From assembly GCF_964020175.1 (NCBI RefSeq), contig NZ_OZ026541.1:744001-808000 (forward strand): a stretch of DNA of 64,000 bases, given 5' to 3'. Of the stretch, positions 10,457-20,045 are shown piece by piece. The translations under genes and the position numbers were made by a program. The first letter of the stretch is position 1. Every line of letters starts with the position of its first letter. Source of the DNA: Candidatus Mesenet endosymbiont of Phosphuga atrata (GTDB lineage Bacteria > Pseudomonadota > Alphaproteobacteria > Rickettsiales > Anaplasmataceae). Under the pieces are notes generated by a model. It was given only the letters and a program-made list of their open reading frames with translations, did not search any database and was not told the DNA's origin.

Positions 10457-11809
10457 TTAGTTAGTAGAAAGATAATTACTCATTTCTCTGTTTTCATTAC
10501 CGTTTACTTTAGCTTGATCTAACTCACCAGGTGGTTTTTGCTGCTGGATCTTGAGATAGGAAAAAGTAAAAGCGCTTAAAGCAAGTGTAGCAGCACCCAA
10601 AATTGCAAGTGCTGCGATATTATACTTATTGTGAAGGAATTTACCCAATATTGAAGAAAATAGCAGTATAGTAAAAGCGGTACCTGCGGCATAAAGAGAA
10701 ATCTTTCTTTTATCAAACTCAATTGGTAATAAGCTATATGTTTTCTGTTTAAAGGTTTCAGGTTTTGCATCTGGTACATCTTCAAATCTTCCTCCATTAG
10801 TAGATTCAAACTCATGTTCTATATCTGCTAGAATTTTAGCTTCAAATTCTTCAGCTATATCTTCGTCATTACTATTTATTAAATAAGTAAGGGTGTCTTT
10901 ACTAACTCCAACTTGAATCAAACCATATTCAATAGACAGATATTTCATGCTAATAAATTTTCTATCTACTTCTTCATTATTAAATGTATAATTCTCGCCT
11001 ATAATTTTTATTGTATGTATAAAGTCAGCAAGACTTCTGACCTCTTCATATAAATAGAGGCTATCATTTATTATTAAAGCATGATTTGAATGATACTCTT
11101 GTAAGTACTGTATTTCTCCGTTTGTTTGTATGAGTAATGCTAAAATTATATTTTTATTTATATTAATGCTATTAATTTGACAATAAAGTTCTATTAATAC
11201 TTCGTAGAGAGGAATAGCAGTTTTATAATATTGTTTTTTCTCTTCCTCAGCTACACATCTTAAAATTTTAGAATTAACAATTCCATTTGGATAATTTACT
11301 GGTTCAATTTCGTTGATCAGATTTCTTATATTCTTTAAAACTTTTTCTTCAAAATCATCTATGCTACTAAAAGGTGGTTCACCTTTTGGATTGATTATCA
11401 TATTGAGAAATCTAATTGATGCGTCCTTTTCTTCCTCTATTATCCTTGCTATCTTTGTAAGCTCTTGATCTACAATAGCAAGAGTATAGATTTGATCCAT
11501 CACCTCTTGCGCATCTAAGTGATTGTGATGATTTAAAATTTTATAGGCCTTTTCATATATTAAACATAATCCTTGTAAACTTAACTTCAGTTTAAAGTAT
11601 CGATCTAAAGGTTGTGTTTTAGTTTTATCTATGAATTCATAAAGATGAAAAAAATTTCTGTGATCTATACGTTCAACCTCAGAGTAGTCATGTGATATCA
11701 TATTTTGAAATCCACCGAGAAAAATAAATATGGCTTCTAGCAAATTTCCTTTGCCAAATATTTTCATTAATTTTTCTAATTGCTGTGTTTGCTGCACATT
11801 ATCCCCCAA
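10457..11809 (-). CDS. Hypothetical protein with two C-terminal membrane segments
   Basis: This 450-residue protein is of no family I recognise. The first 350 residues are soluble, charged and largely helical. Two hydrophobic segments follow near residues 366-388 (SLYAAGTAFTILLFSSILG) and 393-413 (NIAALAILGAATLALSAFTF). A short polar Gln/Pro/Asn tail closes it. That layout suggests a large domain anchored at the C-terminus, with both ends on the same side. No signal peptide is seen. The start ATG at 11809 follows GGGG within reach of a ribosome site. The lone minus-strand neighbour at 11999-12301 also encodes two membrane segments, but nothing shows that they work together. Confidence 0.75.
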   Translation of the reverse strand: MGDNVQQTQQLEKLMKIFGKGNLLEAIFIFLGGFQNMISHDYSEVERIDHRNFFHLYEFIDKTKTQPLDRYFKLKLSLQGLCLIYEKAYKILNHHNHLDAQEVMDQIYTLAIVDQELTKIARIIEEEKDASIRFLNMIINPKGEPPFSSIDDFEEKVLKNIRNLINEIEPVNYPNGIVNSKILRCVAEEEKKQYYKTAIPLYEVLIELYCQINSININKNIILALLIQTNGEIQYLQEYHSNHALIINDSLYLYEEVRSLADFIHTIKIIGENYTFNNEEVDRKFISMKYLSIEYGLIQVGVSKDTLTYLINSNDEDIAEEFEAKILADIEHEFESTNGGRFEDVPDAKPETFKQKTYSLLPIEFDKRKISLYAAGTAFTILLFSSILGKFLHNKYNIAALAILGAATLALSAFTFSYLKIQQQKPPGELDQAKVNGNENREMSNYLSTN

Positions 11810-11998
11810 AAGTTATATGCTATTTTTAGTTTAGTATAATACAAAATTAAAAACTATAAGTAGTTTATTTTTAGTAATTTCTTTTAAAATTTAAGATCTC
11901 TTTTTGATACTATTTTATTAGTTGTCTCTTTAATGGAATACTTTATCTGGTTATTGCAACAAGCTATTTTTTATGAAATTGCTTTTTTATTTCTATTT

Positions 11999-12301
11999 TT
12001 ATGAAATACCTATACTTTTTATTATGGAATCCAACTTTTCACCCATTACATCTATTTTTTGTGACTCAGATTCTTTCTTTATAATCTTTTGTATTGACCC
12101 CCAAAATACATAATTTAGACTGAGAAGTGTAGACATAATAAAGCCCGTATTTATTAAAATTGAACCTTTTTCCATATTATTTTGACAACATATAGCACCA
12201 GCTATGATTACAGTAATTGTAGTTGCAACGTAAATTGCAAGAGCACTATGTAATATAGTTGTTTTATTAAAAACTTTCCTTAGATTTACATTACTCATCA
12301 T
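11999..12301 (-). CDS. Small two-pass membrane protein, hypothetical
   Basis: This is a 100-residue protein with hydrophobic segments at about residues 18-38 (ALAIYVATTITVIIAGAICC) and 46-68 (SILINTGFIMSTLLSLNYVFW), and a polar Lys/Glu-rich C-terminus that looks helical. A GGGGGGA-type ribosome site (plus-strand TCCCCCC at 12301-12306) sits immediately before the ATG, which supports translation. No family is recognised. It is co-directional with sucB, whose stop is upstream, and with the gene at 10457. Confidence 0.6.
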   Translation of the reverse strand: MMSNVNLRKVFNKTTILHSALAIYVATTITVIIAGAICCQNNMEKGSILINTGFIMSTLLSLNYVFWGSIQKIIKKESESQKIDVMGEKLDSIIKSIGIS

Positions 12302-12383
12302 CCCCCCACTAGATAAGTAAACCTACTACTAGTATGACATATATTTCTTCTTGTATCAAGAAATTAATGATAAATATAAATAA

Positions 12384-13565
12384 CTACACCCCTAAAGCTA
12401 ATCTATTTGGGTCTTCTATGTACTGTTTTACAATAGCTAAGAAGGTTACTGCGCCTTTTCCATCTACTATTCTATGATCATATGAAAGTGCAATATACAT
12501 CATAGGTCTAATTTCAATAGAATTACCAATTGCTACAGGTCTATTTTGTATTGTGTGCATGCCTAAAATTCCAGACTGTGGTGGATTTATAATGGGAGTT
12601 GAAAGTAAAGAACCATAGATTCCACCATTAGAAATAGTAAATGTAGCACCTATCAGATCAGCAACTTGAAGCTTGTTCTCACGTGCGTTTTTACTGAGCT
12701 GAATTAATGTATTTTCAATTTCTGCAAATGACATTTGATCTGCATTCCTAATAACAGGAACAACTAGCCCCTTATCAGTGCCAACTGCAACACCAATGTC
12801 ATAATAATTTTTATATATTATCTCATCCTTAGAGATCTCAGCATTAATTTCTGGTACTTCTTTTAAGGCTAAAGTCACTGCTTTAATAAAAAAAGACATA
12901 AACCCAAGTTTAACACCATGTTTTTTTTCAAATGGATCTTTATATTTGATTCTTAGATCCATAACGTTTTTCATGTCTATTTCATTGAAAGTAGTTAAAA
13001 TTGCAGCAGTATTTTGTGACTCCTTAAGGCGAGCAGCTATCACTTGCCTTATTTTGCTCATCTTAACTCTCTTTTCCCTTGTTACGTTGATATCTCTTGA
13101 TGGCACGTCATCTTGTATATTAATTGCAGTAGGAATCTCCTTTCTATTTATATGATCAATAACATCAGATTTAGTAATGCGAGAGCCCATACCAGTTCCC
13201 TCAATTTCATTTGGCTTTATTTCATTCTCACGCATCATTTTCTGTGCTGATGGTGCATCCTTTTTAGATGCTGTAGTGTTATCAGTAGCTTTTTCTTCTT
13301 GTTTAATATTTTGATCTACCATTTCAGTACAAAGCTCCGTAAGTAACGTATCTCTCCTAACATCATCACCTTTACCTACATGCATTTTTTTTATATATCC
13401 TACAGCAGGAGAAGTGATTTCAAGTGTTGTTTTATCAGTATCAATTACAAGTACCACATCATCTTTTTGTACTTGGTCACCTTCTTTTTTATATATTTCA
13501 CCTATTGTACCTTCTGTAATTGATTCACCACCTAAATTAGTTACCCTAATATCTATCGTACTCAT
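12384..13565 (-). CDS. sucB: Dihydrolipoyllysine succinyltransferase, E2 of 2-oxoglutarate dehydrogenase
   Basis: The E2 core of the 2-oxoglutarate dehydrogenase complex transfers succinyl groups from lipoamide to CoA in the TCA cycle. Domains in order: lipoyl domain (residues 1-76) with Lys45 in DTDKTTLEI; a short linker; the E3/E1-binding domain (about 108-143, [15 protein letters not shown]); and the catalytic acyltransferase domain (about 160-393) with the HRIVDG motif near residue 364 and [12 protein letters not shown] before it. At 393 residues it is the usual length for a single-lipoyl SucB. The crotonase-like gene lies 91 bases upstream on the same strand. sucA is not in the window. 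Confidence 0.95.
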   Translation of the reverse strand: MSTIDIRVTNLGGESITEGTIGEIYKKEGDQVQKDDVVLVIDTDKTTLEITSPAVGYIKKMHVGKGDDVRRDTLLTELCTEMVDQNIKQEEKATDNTTASKKDAPSAQKMMRENEIKPNEIEGTGMGSRITKSDVIDHINRKEIPTAINIQDDVPSRDINVTREKRVKMSKIRQVIAARLKESQNTAAILTTFNEIDMKNVMDLRIKYKDPFEKKHGVKLGFMSFFIKAVTLALKEVPEINAEISKDEIIYKNYYDIGVAVGTDKGLVVPVIRNADQMSFAEIENTLIQLSKNARENKLQVADLIGATFTISNGGIYGSLLSTPIINPPQSGILGMHTIQNRPVAIGNSIEIRPMMYIALSYDHRIVDGKGAVTFLAIVKQYIEDPNRLALGV

Positions 13566-13656
13566 TGCTTTTCTTTCTTGTTTAAGATTTATATTTATTT
13601 TATAAATGCTTCATAAAATAAAGTCCACAGGATTGAGAGATTTTTTATTTAAAAAA

Positions 13657-14490
13657 TCATGTTTTTTCAGCTTCCAGAGCGATTTCCTTCTCAAAATTTA
13701 AAATATCTTTTCTATTAATAAAATCTTGATTACCAAAACCAGCTTCTAACTTTTTTACAATGCCTACATTTTGAAGATATAATTTAACTTCTGATAACTT
13801 TATTTGTTCTTCCTTTGGAGGGCAATAGTTATGCAGAAGTTTTAGCACTTTTTCTTTAGCGTCGGCAAGCAGTTTCTTCCTATCCTCGGTAATTTGATCA
13901 CTACTTTTTAGCATATGTAAATTGTACATCTGCTTTGCAGATTCAGTTGTGTTTGTTGAAACAATATCTTGACTAAACTCTTTTAATTCTAAATAGCGCA
14001 ATATCATCTCTGTATAGCAGCCAAGTCCCGATAATACATGACCCTCTTCCGTTAATCTCGCATGTGTTTCCATATATGCTTGAATAGAGCTGCAATGCAG
14101 AGCTATCTCACAACCTGCCCCCAAGGTAAAGCCGCTAACCGCAGCAACAGTAGGAAAGTTTGCAAATTTAAGCATCTGCAGTACAGATTGACTATACTCA
14201 ATTTCTTCTTTTATTTTAAAGTTATCACGCAAACTGCTATGATTTATTCCTGATGAAAAATTTGCAGAATCGTTCCCTATTAACATGCATTTAAAATACT
14301 TAGATACTATGTTGATTGCATCGTATAGTAATTTAAATGTTTGATAGTTAATTGTATTATCTTTTGAATTAAATTCAAAACACACCACACCATCTCCTAT
14401 ATCCCAAAGTGATGCAGCTATATTAGTTATAACAGGTTCTTGCTTAAAAGCTGATAAATCTTGATTTTTTGAATTAAATTCCATATTCAT
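13657..14490 (-). CDS. Stand-alone crotonase-fold protein resembling the C-terminal domain of FadB-type 3-hydroxyacyl-CoA dehydrogenase
   Basis: The 277 residues carry a crotonase (enoyl-CoA hydratase/isomerase) fold. The opening EPVITNIAASLWDIGDGVV and the oxyanion-hole segment GFTLGAGCEIALHC match, from family memory, the C-terminal half of the long FadB-like dehydrogenases of alphaproteobacteria. The N-terminal NAD-binding dehydrogenase half is absent here. The first oxyanion segment (NFSSGINHSS) is kept, but the second active-site stretch (EEGHVLSGLGC) departs from the usual pattern. It may be a retained hydratase, a divergent CoA-binding protein or a decaying domain. It lies 91 bases upstream of sucB on the same strand, possibly cotranscribed. 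Confidence 0.75.
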   Translation of the reverse strand: MNMEFNSKNQDLSAFKQEPVITNIAASLWDIGDGVVCFEFNSKDNTINYQTFKLLYDAINIVSKYFKCMLIGNDSANFSSGINHSSLRDNFKIKEEIEYSQSVLQMLKFANFPTVAAVSGFTLGAGCEIALHCSSIQAYMETHARLTEEGHVLSGLGCYTEMILRYLELKEFSQDIVSTNTTESAKQMYNLHMLKSSDQITEDRKKLLADAKEKVLKLLHNYCPPKEEQIKLSEVKLYLQNVGIVKKLEAGFGNQDFINRKDILNFEKEIALEAEKT

Positions 14491-14629
14491 TTTAGCCCAC
14501 AGTTTTTTAGTTTATAAACCTATTTAATAGCTGTAAGTATTAAAATATAGTTTACCCATGAAGTTAAGTAGTAAAGGAGCTTTGATGTTTAACTGTATTT
14601 TAGCATTTTAATCATAATTTTGAATTTTT

Positions 14630-15385
14630 ATGATCAAAACACTAATTTTTATTCTTATCTTGCTACAGTCTTTTAGCATTTATGCAGATGAAGAAGTATT
14701 TTCTCAAATCGCTAAAGCGATAAAAGGTGGACATTCAAGCGTAGTAAATGATAGTGATTTTCTCGAAAAAAGAAGCGATAAATTTGAAATAAAAGTTAGC
14801 GAAAATTTAACTAATGTAAGCCACTTTCTCAAAAAAGCTAAAATTGCTTTTGATATGGGAAGTATTGAAATTGCAGAATCTTTTTACAGGCAGATACTGG
14901 ATAAGTTTCCTAAAAATAAAAGTGCATTAATTGGGCTTGGCAATCTTTATTATGCGCAAAAAGATTATAAAAAGGCACATGAGACGTATCTGGTTTTACT
15001 AAAAGAATACCCTCAAGATACCACTGTGATACTTAACTATTTTACAGTAGTTTCAGATTATGATCCTGACTTTGCTTTGAAGGAAATGTTAAATCTATCA
15101 GGTGATATAAATTTTGCACCACTCTATGCTAATATAGGTTTACTCTATTTAAGGACAGATGAGCTAAATAATGCTAAAGATTATATGATTTCTGCACTTT
15201 CTCTTGAGCCAGAAAATGTTTTTTATATTTATAATCTAGCTATTATATTTGATAAATTGTCAGATTTTAAAAACGCTGCTTCCTTCTACCAGAAACTAGT
15301 AAACCTGCAAGGTAAAGACACCATAAAAAACATTCCAATACAACAAGTAAGCAATAGATTGAAATTTATCAATAGTTATTTGTAA
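14630..15385 (+). CDS. Exported TPR-repeat protein
   Basis: A cleavable signal peptide (MIKTLIFILILLQSFSIYA) opens this 251-residue protein, so it is probably periplasmic. Tetratricopeptide repeats follow from about residue 70 (AKIAFDMGSIEIAESFYRQI, then LIGLGNLYYAQKDYKKAHET) to about 230. TPR scaffolds bind partner proteins; no catalytic motif is seen. The gene is divergent from the minus-strand crotonase gene and converges on the membrane protein at 15416. Eight bases, AAAAGCAC at 15384 and GTGCTTTT at 15423, could pair across the junction. Function unknown beyond a scaffolding guess. Confidence 0.8.
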   Translation: MIKTLIFILILLQSFSIYADEEVFSQIAKAIKGGHSSVVNDSDFLEKRSDKFEIKVSENLTNVSHFLKKAKIAFDMGSIEIAESFYRQILDKFPKNKSALIGLGNLYYAQKDYKKAHETYLVLLKEYPQDTTVILNYFTVVSDYDPDFALKEMLNLSGDINFAPLYANIGLLYLRTDELNNAKDYMISALSLEPENVFYIYNLAIIFDKLSDFKNAASFYQKLVNLQGKDTIKNIPIQQVSNRLKFINSYL

Positions 15386-15415
15386 AAGCACTATAATTAT
15401 AGCTTAGTTGAATCT

Positions 15416-15919
15416 TTAAGTTGTGCTTTTGCGAGTGATCATTGAAACTACTCTTTCCATGGATTCCAATGCTTCTGGCATACATTTATCGTGATGTTTA
15501 ACATTATTTATTATGTTAAGAATAATGGGTAACTCAAAAAGTAATAGCATCACAAAACTCGCAAAACCTAGAGCAGATTTTACATTACTATCTAGTTCAT
15601 TTCCAAATAAACCTATGCCAGTCAACACAGTGTTAAGTATAAATGGAATTGTAATTGCAGCGATAATCCCTATTGTTTTCCCCGATATTTTATGATGCTT
15701 TTTTATATCATCGCTAGCACTGTAGACTGTGACTGCCGTAACAAATAAAGAAAAAGCGGCAAGCGGAATAAATCCTATAATACCCAAAGCAAAACCTGTT
15801 TTTCCTAACTTACTAAATAAGCCTATTCCAATGAATGCAACACTAGTGATCATGATACCATTCAAAACTAGTCTTCCTTTATTTCTCTTTAAAACTGAAC
15901 TTAAAATACAACTATTCAT
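15416..15919 (-). CDS. Four-pass membrane protein, hypothetical
   Basis: This 167-residue protein has four hydrophobic segments: about residues 18-36 (LNGIMITSVAFIGIGLF), 42-66 (GFALGIIGFIPLAAFSLFV), 82-104 (TIGIIAAITIPFILNTVL) and 115-136 (ALGFASFVMLLLFELPIIL). The cytosolic tail is short and basic. No family is recognised. The opposite strand has shadow frames of 60-68 residues that read as mirror hydrophobic sequence and are not genes. It lies tail-to-tail with the TPR gene and divergent from ftsZ. Confidence 0.65.
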   Translation of the reverse strand: MNSCILSSVLKRNKGRLVLNGIMITSVAFIGIGLFSKLGKTGFALGIIGFIPLAAFSLFVTAVTVYSASDDIKKHHKISGKTIGIIAAITIPFILNTVLTGIGLFGNELDSNVKSALGFASFVMLLLFELPIILNIINNVKHHDKCMPEALESMERVVSMITRKSTT

Positions 15920-16110
15920 TTTATCTCTTAATTAATTTAAATAAATTAAAGTAATTTATTAATTAATAGTCAATTTAAAATATTTAATAATATATAACTT
16001 AAAATTGTGCGCAACAATTGAACAAGGAAAAAACAATTTCTTGCATGTATCTTAATAAAATAGTAACTTAATAACCCAATGATGTTACAAAATTATATGA
16101 GTTTGTTTAT

Positions 16111-17316
16111 ATGTCTTTATTGCGTCCAAAGATTACTGTAATTGGCTTAGGTGGAGCAGGCGGCAATGCTGTAAATAATATGATCCAATCTAATCTGCAG
16201 GGAGTAGAATTTATTACGGCAAATACAGACTCTCAAGCACTAGATTATTCTTTAGCAGAGAAAAAAATTCAATTGGGGATTAATTTAACCAAGGGTTTAG
16301 GTGCTGGTGCATCACCAGAAGTTGGCAAAGGTGCAGCAGAAGAATCAATTAGTGAGATTAAAGAATATATCTCTGATAGTAATATGCTTTTCATTACTGC
16401 AGGCATGGGAGGAGGCACAGGAACTGGTTCGGCGCCAGTGATAGCTAAATTTGCCAAAGAACATAAAATATTAACTGTAGGAGTTGTTACAAAACCTTTT
16501 GCTTTTGAAGGTAGCCGCCGGGCAAAAATAGCAGAAGATGGACTTAGGGAGTTGCAAGAATATGTTGATACTTTGATTATTATTCCCAATCAAAACTTAT
16601 TTAAAATTGCAAATGAAAAAACTACTTTTTCCGATGCATTTAAACTTGCTGATAATATTCTTCATATTGGGGTTAGGGGTATAACAGATCTTATGGTTAT
16701 GCCGGGGCTTATTAATCTCGATTTTGCTGATATAAAAACAATAATGAGTGAGATGGGTGAAGCCATGATGGGCACAGGAGAAGCAGAGGGAGAAAATCGA
16801 GCAATAAGTGCAGCAGAAGCTGCAATGCTTAACCCACTGCTAGATAATATCTCAATGAAAGGAGCAAAAGGCATATTGATTAATATAACTGGCGGAGCGG
16901 ATATGACCCTTTTTGAGGTTGATGCGGCAGCAAATAGAGTGCGTGAAGAAGTGGATAGTAACGCCAATATTATATTTGGAGCGACGTTTAACAATGAAAT
17001 TGAGAATAAAATCAGGGTTTCAGTGCTTGCTACTGGGATAGATAGCACTACTTCATTTGAAGATGAAAATTCATTTAATAGTAAAATCACTAATAATTCA
17101 TTTTACAAATCTACTAGCGATGAACAAAAAGCATTGAAATCCTATGATAATTTAAATAAGCAAGATGAAACAAAAAAGACGCCTACAGATGCATTTAATG
17201 GAATATCAGAAGTAATAAAGAATCATAAAAGAATAGCCGAACTTGCAGGAGAAAACCCAAATTGGAACTTTAATTTTGTTGATGTACCGGCTTTTTTGAG
17301 AAGAGATAATAAATAA
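16111..17316 (+). CDS. ftsZ: Cell division protein FtsZ
   Basis: FtsZ is a tubulin-like GTPase that polymerises into the division ring. The GTP-binding glycine box [10 protein letters not shown] is at residues 98-107, the loop [11 protein letters not shown] at 14-24, and the T7 loop [11 protein letters not shown] at about 205-215 supplies the catalytic aspartates. A variable linker follows residue 320. The last residues, [12 protein letters not shown], form the conserved tail peptide that binds FtsA or ZipA. At 401 residues it is typical of Anaplasmataceae. The stop is followed directly by the EVE gene's ATG at 17317, so the two are translationally linked. The large minus-strand frames opposite are shadows. 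Confidence 0.98.
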   Translation: MSLLRPKITVIGLGGAGGNAVNNMIQSNLQGVEFITANTDSQALDYSLAEKKIQLGINLTKGLGAGASPEVGKGAAEESISEIKEYISDSNMLFITAGMGGGTGTGSAPVIAKFAKEHKILTVGVVTKPFAFEGSRRAKIAEDGLRELQEYVDTLIIIPNQNLFKIANEKTTFSDAFKLADNILHIGVRGITDLMVMPGLINLDFADIKTIMSEMGEAMMGTGEAEGENRAISAAEAAMLNPLLDNISMKGAKGILINITGGADMTLFEVDAAANRVREEVDSNANIIFGATFNNEIENKIRVSVLATGIDSTTSFEDENSFNSKITNNSFYKSTSDEQKALKSYDNLNKQDETKKTPTDAFNGISEVIKNHKRIAELAGENPNWNFNFVDVPAFLRRDNK

Positions 17317-17715
17317 ATGCAATTTTGGCTTTTGAAGGTAGAGCCGAGTGTTTATCCATGGAAAAACATGATCAAGGATAAAATTACAAGTTGGGATGGT
17401 ATACGCAATCATCAGGCACAAAAATATATGAAATCCATGAAGGTTGATGATTTAGCTTTCTTTTATCATACGGAAAAAGAAAAAGCTATTGTTGGCATAG
17501 TGAAGATACACAATGAATATTATTGCAATGATAATGCAAGATTTGGTGTTGTAGATGTTGAATATTTTAAACCTTTGGAGAAAAGAGTTACTTTAGGGCA
17601 GATAAAGCAAAATTCCGATCTACAAAATATGCTTATATTAAAACAACCTCGTTTGTCGGTATCTAGCATACTGCAAAGAGAGTGGGATACTATCTTGCAA
17701 ATGAGCACAAAATGA
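17317..17715 (+). CDS. EVE domain-containing protein
   Basis: The whole 132-residue protein is an EVE domain, a PUA-like fold that in other species reads modified bases in DNA or RNA. The hallmark opening FWLLKVEPSVYPW, the central SWDGIRNHQAQKYM and AFFYHTEKEKAIVGI, and the closing RLSVSSILQREWDTIL are all present. It begins on the base after the ftsZ stop and its TGA overlaps the ybeY ATG (ATGA at 17712). It is a usual length for bacterial EVE proteins. The ligand is unknown; co-translation with ybeY hints at RNA metabolism, but that is inference. Confidence 0.9.
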   Translation: MQFWLLKVEPSVYPWKNMIKDKITSWDGIRNHQAQKYMKSMKVDDLAFFYHTEKEKAIVGIVKIHNEYYCNDNARFGVVDVEYFKPLEKRVTLGQIKQNSDLQNMLILKQPRLSVSSILQREWDTILQMSTK

Positions 17716-18164
17716 CAGAAATAAGCATTCACAGTGACAGATGGTATGATGTTATAGATGATCCTGAAAAATTTATAAAAAATATTATTAATGTTTTCCT
17801 AGAAAGGCTAAAAATAGCTAACTATCAGCCAATAATTTCAATACTCATGGCAGATGATGGTGTATTGCATAAGCTTAATTTAGAGCATCGCAGCCAAGAT
17901 AAACCAACAAACGTACTTTCCTTTTCTTATGAAAAATTATCACAAGGGTGCTTTTTAGGGGATATAGCAATATCAGTAGATAGAGTAATTGCCGAATCAG
18001 TTGAATATGAAACTTCCATACTATCACATACTGCTTATTTGGTATTACATGGGCTGCTTCATCTTTTAGGTTATGATCATGAACAAGAGGACGAAGAAAC
18101 TAAGATGCAGAGTCTAGAAGAAGAAATCATGGCAGAACTGGATATAAAAAAGGTACTAATGTAA
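17712..18164 (+). CDS. ybeY: Endoribonuclease YbeY (16S rRNA maturation)
   Basis: YbeY is a zinc-dependent endoribonuclease needed for 16S rRNA 3' processing and ribosome quality control. The three-histidine site HGLLHLLGYDHE is near the C-terminus, and the family motif DKPTNVLSFSYE is in the middle. A longer frame opens at 17682, but the ATG at 17712 (MTEISIHSDRW) is preferred. It gives the usual 150-residue length and forms an ATGA overlap with the EVE stop, a standard coupling arrangement. ftsZ, EVE and ybeY therefore form one compact transcription unit. Confidence 0.93.
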   Translation: MTEISIHSDRWYDVIDDPEKFIKNIINVFLERLKIANYQPIISILMADDGVLHKLNLEHRSQDKPTNVLSFSYEKLSQGCFLGDIAISVDRVIAESVEYETSILSHTAYLVLHGLLHLLGYDHEQEDEETKMQSLEEEIMAELDIKKVLM

Positions 18165-18252
18165 ACTTTTTATATTGATAATATCATAAAAATACCTTTA
18201 GTTAGAAGTTTGTTAATAAGTACTTTATATATTATGCTAAAAGGAGAAAATT

Positions 18253-18615
18253 ATGTCTAATCTTGATATTACGCTTGATAATGCTTATGAATATGGTACT
18301 TATGAATATAGTGCTTTTGATGGCAAAAACAATTATCATCATATAAAGAATGATGATGTAGGTTTGCGTATTAATCCTGGAGATGATGGTGCAATGTTTT
18401 ATGAGGGGACTAATCCAAAATCTCAAGATTTCTTTTATCCAATAGCCTGTAACTTAAATGGAATAGATAGATCTGACTCATCTGTCACAGCACATTTTCA
18501 ATGTTCTGATCATAATTTAAAAGTTAATAAGAGTACGATTCAAAATGGTGACGCCTGTAATCGTTCTAATGTATGTCTTAATGAGATGAAAAGTTTACAC
18601 TTCAAGTTTAAGTAA
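18253..18615 (+). CDS. Hypothetical small protein
   Basis: This 120-residue acidic protein has no signal peptide or membrane segment. It is rich in Asp, Asn and Tyr (YEYGTYEYSAFDG), with seven-odd aromatic residues early and four Cys later (ACNL, QCSD, ACNRSNVC) that could form disulfides or bind metal. A good ribosome site (AAAAGGAGAAAATT) precedes the ATG at 18253. Composition suggests a beta-rich fold. No family is recognised. It lies alone between ybeY and bamD with about 90 and 220 bases of flanking DNA, so it is probably transcribed on its own. Confidence 0.65.
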   Translation: MSNLDITLDNAYEYGTYEYSAFDGKNNYHHIKNDDVGLRINPGDDGAMFYEGTNPKSQDFFYPIACNLNGIDRSDSSVTAHFQCSDHNLKVNKSTIQNGDACNRSNVCLNEMKSLHFKFK

Positions 18616-18835
18616 TTTAAGAGAAATTTGCTATGGCAGCATAGCATCTTTTGCCTCAGAAAATACTATATATTCTTGAAATAGCTTCTAAGTTTGAGAC
18701 AACAAAATTTCTAATTATGTAACCAGAGTTTCTAACAACTTGAGTTAATATAGAAAAAGTATATCTTAACTTTAAATAATAAGAAATTTTACTTGTTCAG
18801 TGAGTGATTGGTTTTTATACTTAATGTTTTAAGCA

Positions 18836-19570
18836 ATGTATAAGCTATTATTATTCTGCTTTATTATTATGCTAGCTGGCTGCCCACATAAGCATAATAT
18901 CCAAAAGATAGATGAGAAAACAGAGGCTCAACTGTATAAAGAAGCTACAGATCTAGCCAAAAATAAAAAGTACAAACAAGCAATTAAAGTTTTTCAAGAA
19001 GTTGAAGATCTATACCCATTTTCGGATTGGGCAATAAAAGCTCAGCTACAATCTGCCACTGCAAATTATGATAGTGGTAATTATAGCAAAGCTGCAGCTC
19101 TTTTGGATGAATACGTATACATGTATCCAAACGATCAGGATATTGCCTATGTGTATTACTTAAGAATACTCTCTTATTACGCACAGATTGACAACATTAA
19201 ACGTGAGCAAAAAGTGGCGTACACAACTTTAGAATTATTAAAAGAATACATGCAAATTTTTCCAACTAGTCAGTACAGTAGTATCTTAGAGAAAAAAATG
19301 GATTCAGTGATAGATCATGTAGCAGCTTATGAACTTTCTGTTGGCAAGTTTTATTTAAAACGTGGTCATTACATATCTGCAATCAAACGTTTTGAAGAGA
19401 TAGAGAATAATTATAGTGACTCAAATTATACTACTGAAGCCTTGTGTGGATCAATGGAAGCATATTTAGCCTTAGGTATTCACGAGGAAGCTCACAGAAA
19501 GGAGCTTAAAATACTAGATAGATCAGATGCAAAAAAATGTGCAAATAAAATGGTACAAATAAGTAGATAA
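18836..19570 (+). CDS. bamD: Outer membrane assembly lipoprotein BamD
   Basis: BamD is the essential lipoprotein of the BAM complex that inserts beta-barrel proteins into the outer membrane. The lipoprotein signal ends in a lipobox, MLAGC, with Cys16 as the lipidated residue. TPR-like helical hairpins follow (AKNKKYKQAIKVFQEVEDLYPFS at about residues 45-65 and SGNYSKAAALLDEYVYMYP after it), as in ComL/BamD. At 244 residues the length fits. An intact BamD in an AT-rich reduced genome agrees with a Gram-negative endosymbiont that still makes outer-membrane proteins. Confidence 0.92.
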   Translation: MYKLLLFCFIIMLAGCPHKHNIQKIDEKTEAQLYKEATDLAKNKKYKQAIKVFQEVEDLYPFSDWAIKAQLQSATANYDSGNYSKAAALLDEYVYMYPNDQDIAYVYYLRILSYYAQIDNIKREQKVAYTTLELLKEYMQIFPTSQYSSILEKKMDSVIDHVAAYELSVGKFYLKRGHYISAIKRFEEIENNYSDSNYTTEALCGSMEAYLALGIHEEAHRKELKILDRSDAKKCANKMVQISR

Positions 19571-19626
19571 AATTTTTTGTGTATAATATCAGTTCATATC
19601 GCAACTGTATTGAATAATCAACAAGT

Positions 19627-19983
19627 TTACTTAAGTAACACATCCCGTGCTTCGTTTATTTTTTGTGCCAGGTAAGCAGATCCTCCTTTATCTGGGTGTA
19701 TCGATTTCATTAAATTGTGATAAGCCTGATTTACATCACTGCTTTTTGCATCCTCAGTTAAGCCTAAGATTTTTAATGCTTCACCTTTTGACATATTACC
19801 TATATTTTCATTATCTGTCTTGGCAGTGCTCTCATTTACAAATCTATATAAGATGGAATTAACAGTTTCACTAATATTCATTATACTATTTTTCTTAAAA
19901 AAGAAAAAACAAACCAAAATAACTGTTGGCAAAACAAATATTATAAATATTAACAATAATAGAATTAAAAATATGTATGACAT
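19627..19983 (-). CDS. Membrane-anchored J-domain (DnaJ-like) protein
   Basis: A strongly hydrophobic N-terminus (residues 2-29) anchors a short linker and a C-terminal J domain of about 50 residues. The HPD motif is at 96-98 (SIHPDKGGSAYLAQKINEA), which stimulates DnaK ATPase. Layout and size (118 residues) resemble the TIM14/Pam18-like J proteins common in alphaproteobacteria. No DnaJ Gly/Phe or zinc-finger region is present, so this is a specialised co-chaperone and not DnaJ. The gene is divergent from the nfu gene, with about 60 bases between the starts. Confidence 0.85.
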   Translation of the reverse strand: MSYIFLILLLLIFIIFVLPTVILVCFFFFKKNSIMNISETVNSILYRFVNESTAKTDNENIGNMSKGEALKILGLTEDAKSSDVNQAYHNLMKSIHPDKGGSAYLAQKINEARDVLLK

Positions 19984-20045
19984 GACTTATGTTTTAAAAT
20001 AGTATATTAACATGGTTAATATTGTTGTTGCAACGGGTTAATAAT

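Noticed and set aside
16269-17090. Minus-strand frames of 106 and 142 residues opposite ftsZ
   Set aside because: They are codon-mirror shadows of the conserved FtsZ gene.
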